This document shows, piece by piece, positions 4,180-7,946 of a DNA stretch of 7,946 nt (its first letter is position 1; the number at the start of each line of letters is the position of its first letter). The notes under the pieces were generated by a model. It was not told where the DNA came from, did no database searches, and saw only the letters and a program-made list of their open reading frames with translations. This DNA comes from Acidobacterium sp. (GTDB lineage Bacteria; Acidobacteriota; Terriglobia; Terriglobales; Acidobacteriaceae), in NCBI GenBank assembly GCA_003152595.1, contig PMAM01000038.1:2973-10918 (forward strand). The letters run 5' to 3'. A program made the translations under genes and the position numbers.

Positions 4180-5658
4180 ATGCCCGATAAAGCTCCCACC
4201 ACGCCTCGCGTTCGCTTCGCCCCCTCGCCTACCGGCTACCTCCACGTCGGCGGCGCTCGCACCGCGCTCTTCAACTGGCTCTTCGCCCGCCACTTCGGCG
4301 GAACCTTCATCCTCCGCATCGAAGACACGGATTTCGAACGCTCCTCTGAAGCCATGGTCGACGGCATCCTCGAAGGCATGCGCTGGATCGGCCTCAACTG
4401 GGACGAAGGCCCGTTCTTCCAGTCCCAGCGCCTCGCCCTCTACCAGCAGACCGCCGAAAAACTGCTGGCTTCCGGTCATGCCTATTACTGCTTCTGTACC
4501 AAACAAGAACTCGAGCAGCGCCGCGCCGCAGCCACCGCCGCCGGCCGTCCACCGATGTATGACCGTCGCTGCCGCTCGATCGCCCCCGAAACTGCGGCCG
4601 TCCGCAAAGCCGCCGGCGAAGCCTGCGCCGTCCGCTTCTCCGTTCCCGACGGCGGCGCAACCGCCTTCGACGACGCAGTCTTCGGACGCGTCGAATTCGC
4701 CAACGCCGAAATCGAGGACTTCGTCCTCCTCCGTTCCGACGGCATTCCCACCTATCACCTCAGCGTCGTCGCCGACGACATCGACATGCGCCTCACCCAC
4801 ATCATCCGCGGTGCCGACCACATCTCGAACACCCCCAAACAAGTTCTCCAGTACCGCGCACTCCAGGCCGAACTGCCTATCTTCGCCCACGTCCCGCTCA
4901 TCCTCGGCCCCGACAAAACCCGCCTCTCCAAACGTCACGGCGCAACTTCGGTCATCGCTTACAAGGACATGGGCATCGTCCCCGAAGCCTTCCGCAACTT
5001 CCTCGCGCAGCTCGGCTGGTCGCCGCGTTCAAAGCAAAGTGCGAAGCAAAATCCGCAGCAGCAGGACCGCGAGATCTTCTCCTCCGACGACCTCATCCAG
5101 CTCTTCACCCTCGACGGCATCTCGAAATCGAATGCCGTCTTCGACAATGACAAGCTCGCCTGGTTCAACACCGAATACATCCGCGCCTACGACTCGGCCA
5201 AACTCCTTCCACTCATCGAAGCCGAATGGCGCGCAGCACAATTTGTGCCGACCCGCTCCACCGGTGAAATCCTCGCCGCCATCGACCTCCTCAAACCCCG
5301 CGCCCGCAGTCTCAAAGACTTCGCCACATCCTTCCGCGCCTATTTCAGCGACGACTTTGAATACGATCCAGCCGCTGTTACAAAATTCCTCAGCGATCCC
5401 GCGCTCCCTTCCCTTCTCCAGGAACTCGCCACCCTCTACGCCGCCGCGCCCGACTTCACCGAAGCCTCCGCCGAGCAGATCCTACGCGTCTTCGCCGCAC
5501 AGAAGGGCGTCAAAGCCGGCGCCCTCATCAATGGATCCCGCGTCGCCCTCACCGGCCAGGCCGTCGCACCCAGCCTCTTCGCCGTCATGGCCGCGCTCGG
5601 CAAAGACCGCGTAGTCCAGCGCCTCTCCGCCGCCCTCAAACCACCGACGTCAGGATGA
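4180..5658 (+). CDS. gltX: Glutamyl-tRNA synthetase
   Basis: 492-aa class I synthetase that charges tRNA-Glu. The HIGH-equivalent is YLHVG at residues 20-24 within FAPSPTGYLHVGGARTALFN; the KMSKS-equivalent is LSKRHG at 249-254. Cys104, Cys106 and Cys131 sit at the same spacing (2 and 25) as the zinc ligands of E. coli GluRS (98, 100, 125); where E. coli has a fourth ligand, His127, this protein has Ser133, so zinc binding is uncertain. LILGPDKTRLSKRHGATSV, the stem-contact fold (LDGISKSNAVFDNDKLAWFN) and the helical anticodon-binding C-terminus are all present. Residues 283-295 are a Lys/Gln-rich insertion not usual at this point. Start: ATG 4180 (MPDKAPTTPRVRF) fits family length; TTG 4168 in frame would add four residues. 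No clear Shine-Dalgarno is seen. It is not in an obvious operon, with repeat DNA on both sides. Confidence 0.97.
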   Translation: MPDKAPTTPRVRFAPSPTGYLHVGGARTALFNWLFARHFGGTFILRIEDTDFERSSEAMVDGILEGMRWIGLNWDEGPFFQSQRLALYQQTAEKLLASGHAYYCFCTKQELEQRRAAATAAGRPPMYDRRCRSIAPETAAVRKAAGEACAVRFSVPDGGATAFDDAVFGRVEFANAEIEDFVLLRSDGIPTYHLSVVADDIDMRLTHIIRGADHISNTPKQVLQYRALQAELPIFAHVPLILGPDKTRLSKRHGATSVIAYKDMGIVPEAFRNFLAQLGWSPRSKQSAKQNPQQQDREIFSSDDLIQLFTLDGISKSNAVFDNDKLAWFNTEYIRAYDSAKLLPLIEAEWRAAQFVPTRSTGEILAAIDLLKPRARSLKDFATSFRAYFSDDFEYDPAAVTKFLSDPALPSLLQELATLYAAAPDFTEASAEQILRVFAAQKGVKAGALINGSRVALTGQAVAPSLFAVMAALGKDRVVQRLSAALKPPTSG

Positions 5659-5677
5659 ATGGATGCCCTGCTGCAAA

Positions 5678-5692
5678 TCTCTGATCCCTGAT
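5678..5692. repeat. Heptamer repeat TCTCTGA-TCCCTGA
   Basis: Two imperfect heptamers, 20 bases after the gltX stop. The second unit shares CCCTG with the repeats at 1421 and 4145. Confidence 0.5.
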
Positions 5693-5705
5693 TGCGCGCC
5701 GCAAA

Positions 5706-5723
5706 ACGCTATACGCTATACGC
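5706..5723. repeat. Heptamer repeat ACGCTAT-ACGCTAT-ACGC
   Basis: Two perfect heptamers and four bases of a third, between gltX and tRNA-Asp. It is directly followed by tgctacaat (5731-5739), which has an extended -10 shape (TGnTACAAT) and could be the promoter of the tRNA transcript, although no good -35 is visible 17 bases before it. Confidence 0.6.
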
Positions 5724-5813
5724 CCTGTCTTGCTACAATCGGAAGAGCGGAATGGTGACAGTTCCGTGGGTTCGCTTGAGCTTCTCAACACCGCGGCGAA
5801 CAGCAAGTACACG

Positions 5814-5830
5814 CAAAGCGCAACGCTTTG
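5814..5830 (+). other. Hairpin CAAAGCG-CAA-CGCTTTG upstream of tRNA-Asp
   Basis: Perfect 7-bp stem with a CAA loop, extendable by two pairs including a G-U, ending 23 bases before the tRNA. There is no T run. It may sit in the 5' leader of the tRNA precursor if transcription begins near 5746. Confidence 0.4.
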
Positions 5831-5853
5831 TGGCACGGCTCTCAAAAGGCAAA

Positions 5854-5930
5854 GGGGACGTAGTTCAGTTGGTTAGAATGCTGCCCTGTCACGGCAGAGG
5901 TCGCGGGTTCGAGCCCCGTCGTCCCCGCCA
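5854..5930 (+). tRNA. tRNA-Asp (anticodon GTC)
   Basis: 77 bases with encoded CCA. The acceptor stem GGGGACG (5854-5860) pairs with CGTCCCC (5920-5926), followed by discriminator G and CCA. The anticodon stem CTGCC/GGCAG encloses CTGTCAC with GTC at 5888-5890. The T arm is GCGGG-TTCGAGC-CCCGT, and the D arm contains AGTTGGTTAGA. All parts are canonical and it should be functional. A single tRNA with no partner tRNA beside it; upstream is repeat DNA, downstream the decayed end of a BON-domain gene on the other strand. No duplicate of its 3' end occurs in the window, so nothing here shows it acting as an attachment site. Confidence 0.97.
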
Positions 5931-6093
5931 TACATTCCAAAAGATGGGAATCGCGACTCTTCTCCGAAGAGAGATGAGCAACGCAGACCCTGATTCTCGG
6001 AGACCGCGAGTTTGCGCCTTAGCTTCTCAATCTCCGCCATGCTCTTTTCGTTATCCACCAGCGAGGAGATCATCGAAGAGAGCTGGTGAGCCT

Positions 6094-6696
6094 GATGCCT
6101 GGAGCCAGCCATGCTGTTCTTTCAGCTTTCCGCCTCTCAGCCCAGGAGCGTACCTTGCCTCTTAGAATCGATTTTGCTGCCCTGCACCTCAACGGTGATG
6201 TTCTTTGCGTCGACCTCAGCGCTACGAAGCAGCGCGTCCTCAATCTTCTTCCTCAGGTCGGACGGTGAAGCGTGAAGCCGACGGTTTTACAGAGATAAGA
6301 TTGCTGACGCCCTTCACCCCCCTAAGACGCCGCACGGCGCGCTCCGCCTCCTGTCTCTGATATTGCCATTCCACGTCGCCCTTTAAGGTGACCCAGCCTT
6401 TGTCGACGGTTACGTGGATCTTGTCGGCTGCGACGCCTGCGTTCCATCGGAGCGCATGAACTGCGGCGGCCGCTATGTCGGCGTCGGTTCGCTCTCCGAT
6501 CGTCCGTACTGTTATATCGTTGGCCACAGCAGTTACTCCGGCCACACGATGGGCAGCTTCCTCGGCTCTCCACTTCTTCACATAGGTGTCCACTGTTCCC
6601 GTAAGGGTGACGACACCATCCTTGACAGATACACCGATTTCACTCGCCTGAACGCTTTGGTCCCAACACGGACAATTCATCAGATCGTTGATCTTC
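6094..6696 (-). pseudogene. BON-domain protein with three BON repeats, broken by frameshifts
   Basis: Minus-strand gene related to OsmY-type BON proteins, usually stress-linked and thought to contact membranes or periplasmic partners. The longest intact frame, ATG at 6680 to TGA at 6240 (146 aa), has BON1 (residues about 12-59, ASEIGVSVKDGVVTLTGTVD) and BON2 (about 66-132, DKIHVTVDKGWVTLKGDVEW, then GVKGVSNLISVK). Homology then moves frame near 6268-6285 to SPSDLRKKIEDALLRSAEVD and AKNITVEVQGSK. It moves again at about 6169, where one extra base makes ATCGAT, to ILRGKVRSWAERRKAERTAW and LAPGI. Together these rebuild the third BON domain typical of such proteins. At the 5' end, DQRSDELS in another frame joins WDQSVQASEIG of the intact frame, a third shift. 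ATG 6680 is therefore probably not the original start. A shortened two-BON product could still be made, but decay is the simpler reading. Confidence 0.8.
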
Positions 6697-6839
6697 GGCT
6701 AACCGGCAAGAGGTCCTGCGTATCATCAGCCGAATCTATACACTCCTCATGCAAGCGAGAGTGTAACTCGTAATCAGAAAGTCGTACGCTGTGCGCGCGC
6801 GCTGGTTACACAGTCGGCTCGCACTTCGGGAGAATGGTA

Positions 6840-6868
6840 TTGGCCGGCGTAAGTCGAATTGCTATGGT
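6840..6868 (+). promoter_or_regulatory. Candidate sigma70-type promoter for the hdeD-like gene
   Basis: TTGGCC (6840-6845), a 17-base spacer, then TATGGT (6863-6868) preceded by TGC, giving an extended -10. Each hexamer matches consensus at 4 of 6. A start near 6875 would leave a leader of about 55 bases. Confidence 0.4.
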
Positions 6869-6918
6869 TATGTTTCGGGGCGCAGGATGTTGAGGGTCAT
6901 GCGTGCACTCTCTGACAT

Positions 6919-6923
6919 AAGGA
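6919..6923 (+). promoter_or_regulatory. Shine-Dalgarno AAGGA
   Basis: AAGGA seven bases before ATG 6931, supporting that start for the hdeD-like gene. Confidence 0.7.
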
Positions 6924-6930
6924 TGGAATT

Positions 6931-7487
6931 ATGGACTTGTTTGTTCTCGCCGATGTAGAAGGCCTGCAATCCAAGTGGAAGTGGTTCCTGCTTCTGGGAC
7001 TCGCGCTGATTTGTCTCGGGGTGCTCTCTCTGGCGTTCATTCCTGCCGCGACTTGGGGTACTGTATTGGCGCCTGGCTGGATTATCATCGTCGCCGGCGT
7101 CCTGGAAGTGATTCAGGTGATTCGTGTGCACAAATGGAACGGCCTGTATCTTCACCTGATCGGCGGCATTCTTGGCGTGCTGATCGGCCTACTCATCATC
7201 ACGCATCCGCTCGCCGGAGCGCTGGCATGGACGCTCCTTTTCTCTGCCATGTTTACGGTGTTCGGCACCTTCCGGGTCGCCGGGGCGATCATGCTGAAAT
7301 CCCCTCACGCGGGTTGGACCGTCTTCCACGGATCCCTTTCGATCCTGTGCGGCATCCTGCTCTCGTGGACTGGCCATGGTCGGGGCTCTGGTTCCTCGGC
7401 CTGGCCGTAGGGATCTCGCTGCTTTTCCGCAGGTGGTCCTATTTCATGCTGGCGTTTGCGGTTCGCAACTTGCCTGTCATCGCATGA
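6931..7487 (+). pseudogene. HdeD-family (DUF308) membrane protein, single frameshift near 3' end
   Basis: Small polytopic inner-membrane protein of the HdeD family, named after an E. coli acid-resistance protein; the molecular activity is unknown. The first frame (6931-7410) gives hydrophobic segments at about residues 17-38, 42-65, 73-95, 96-120 and 129-145, with WKWFLLLGLALICLGVLSL and GWTVFHGSLSILCGILL. After GILL (7351-7362) homology moves to the +2 frame, VDWPWSGLWFLGLAVGISLL FRRWSYFMLAFAVRNLPVIA, ending in TGA at 7485-7487. Only two bases separate the two pieces where a Trp-like codon is expected, so one base is missing at about 7363-7364. Restored, the protein would be about 185 aa, the normal family length. 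The promoter, ribosome site and all other codons are intact, so this is either a very recent mutation or a sequencing error. It is divergent from the BON gene. Confidence 0.85.
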
Positions 7488-7594
7488 AGCCGCGGGAGTG
7501 GCGCAAATCGAGATTCCCCGCGTGAACGGAGTCCATAGGGCTCTTCATGAGGTTGAGCATCTGCGGAGCGCGTTTCCCTTCCTAGGTTCGAAGG

Positions 7595-7644
7595 TGTCAA
7601 GTTAACGGGACATAGTTACAGAACGTTCCGGGAGATCCTTTACA
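7595..7644. mobile_element. Possible end of an insertion sequence (solo or relic)
   Basis: The stretch begins TGTCAAGTTAACGGGACATA and ends TTTACA. Read on the minus strand it contains two tandem related units, TGTAAAGGATCTCCCGGAA and TGTAACTATGTCCCGTTAA. Both share TGTAA and an AT-x-TCCCG core, as expected of repeated transposase sites at an element's end. From recall the strings resemble termini of IS481-like elements. No transposase, second end or target duplication is seen in the window. Confidence 0.3.
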
Positions 7645-7662
7645 TGCTATTGGGAAGGTTAT

Positions 7663-7695
7663 GGCGGACTATCTGGTCCGGTCCGCCACCAGATA
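7663..7695. repeat. Two interleaved inverted repeats (A-B-A'-B')
   Basis: A = GGCGGAC (7663-7669), B = TATCTGGT (7670-7677), CCG, A' = GTCCGCC (7681-7687), B' = ACCAGATA (7688-7695). Both pairs are perfect. They exclude each other as simple hairpins, because the connecting loops are too short for a full pseudoknot. Confidence 0.75.
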
Positions 7696-7728
7696 CCGCA
7701 TAATCTCGATGTTGCTCTCACTGACCAC

Positions 7729-7745
7729 GCGCAATTTCGTTGCGC
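7729..7745 (-). terminator. Hairpin just downstream of the ASPIC/UnbV gene
   Basis: GCGCAA (7729-7734), TTTCG, TTGCGC (7740-7745): a perfect 6-bp stem starting 8 bases after the minus-strand stop at 7754. No T run follows, so it may protect the mRNA end and not terminate transcription by itself. Confidence 0.35.
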
Positions 7746-7753
7746 CGTACCCC

Positions 7754-7946
7754 TTATTTCCAGCCGGAACGCCCTTCGACCACTGTGATGTAGCGATCGA
7801 CCGGCAGGCCGGTAAAGCGCTGTCTGGCACCGCCCGGCTGCGGCCATTCAACCTCGACCCAGTCAATCTGCGTGCGGTTGCCCAGGCCCAGCACCATGCG
7901 CGGATCGTGCGAGGCGAGATAGCTGCCTCCTCCAACTTTGGTGAGG
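7754..7946 (-). CDS. CRTAC1/ASPIC-UnbV domain protein, C-terminal end only
   Basis: The last 63 codons of a minus-strand gene whose start lies beyond the window (open to base 7945, stop TAA at 7754-7756). The fragment reads LTKVGGGSYLASHDPRMVLG, then LGNRTQIDWVEVEWPQPGG and QRFTGLPVDRYITVVEGRSGWK. GGGSYL-SxxDPR-xxxGLG, followed by a V-E-V-x-WP strand and LPVDRY, is the pattern of the ASPIC/UnbV domain. That domain closes CRTAC1-like proteins after FG-GAP/VCBS beta-propeller repeats (family knowledge). Such proteins are usually secreted or surface-exposed with unknown activity; the propeller is not in view. It has no start codon in the window and is easily missed. Confidence 0.85.
   Translation of the reverse strand, partial: LTKVGGGSYLASHDPRMVLGLGNRTQIDWVEVEWPQPGGARQRFTGLPVDRYITVVEGRSGWK

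Noticed and set aside
4075..4938. 287-aa open frame antisense to gltX
   Set aside because: Gly/Ala/Glu/Val-rich shadow of a conserved synthetase, starting inside it and running into repeat DNA.
5854..5930. tRNA-Asp 3' end as an integration site
   Set aside because: No second copy of the 3' end and no integrase in the window.
5873..6112. 79-aa minus-strand frame ending GGDDGARTRDLCRDRAAF
   Set aside because: The C-terminal third is the antisense translation of tRNA-Asp, a well-known false annotation pattern. The gene as a whole is not real.
6788..6803. Alternating GC run (gctgtgcgcgcgcgct)
   Set aside because: Short alternating purine-pyrimidine stretch, too small to claim Z-DNA or a functional repeat.
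7669..7753. Minus-strand reading KLRVVSESNIEIMRYLVADR after the ASPIC/UnbV stop
   Set aside because: It looks protein-like but is under 30 codons, in a different frame from the upstream gene and without a start of its own. It could be a relic, but there is not enough to call.

Overview
The window reads as chromosomal DNA of moderately GC-rich bacteria. The best guess is Acidobacteriota (Terriglobia-like). That guess rests on the style of the intergenic DNA (TGTCATCCCGAA-type elements, short GGGCTTCAGCCC-type palindromes, heptamer repeats), on a CRTAC1/ASPIC-type protein, and on HdeD and multi-BON stress proteins. It is inference from recall, not a search result.

Layout. 1-1368 holds the 3' four fifths of glutaminyl-tRNA synthetase (glnS). 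1369-2229 is a dense mosaic of extragenic repeats: two 97-bp near-identical copies, six copies of a 19-bp motif, several perfect hairpins and two TGTCATCCCGAA elements. It runs into the decayed C-terminus of a minus-strand SpoIIE/PP2C-type phosphatase (about 2230-2445). 2468-2980 encodes a secreted or membrane-anchored lipocalin-like protein. After a gene-free gap, two consecutive hairpins and a strong Shine-Dalgarno precede a 185-aa protein of unknown role with an N-terminal Cys/Cys/Cys/His cluster (3258-3815). A 360-base gap with GAATCAAATGC repeats and a 20-bp near-palindrome leads to glutamyl-tRNA synthetase (gltX, 4180-5658). tRNA-Asp(GTC) lies at 5854-5930.

The right part is a decaying stress region. 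It has a minus-strand three-BON-domain gene broken by three frameshifts (about 6094-6696), then a divergent hdeD-like membrane protein gene with its own promoter and ribosome site but one frameshift near the 3' end (6931-7487). Next come a possible insertion-sequence end, an unusual pair of interleaved inverted repeats, and the last 63 codons of a CRTAC1/ASPIC-UnbV protein on the minus strand (7754-7946).

Working together: glnS, gltX and tRNA-Asp all serve translation, but they are separated by repeat-rich gaps and unrelated genes and do not look like one operon. No defence, CRISPR, phage or biosynthetic system is visible. The most unusual content is the repeat architecture and the small Cys/His protein with its structured leader.
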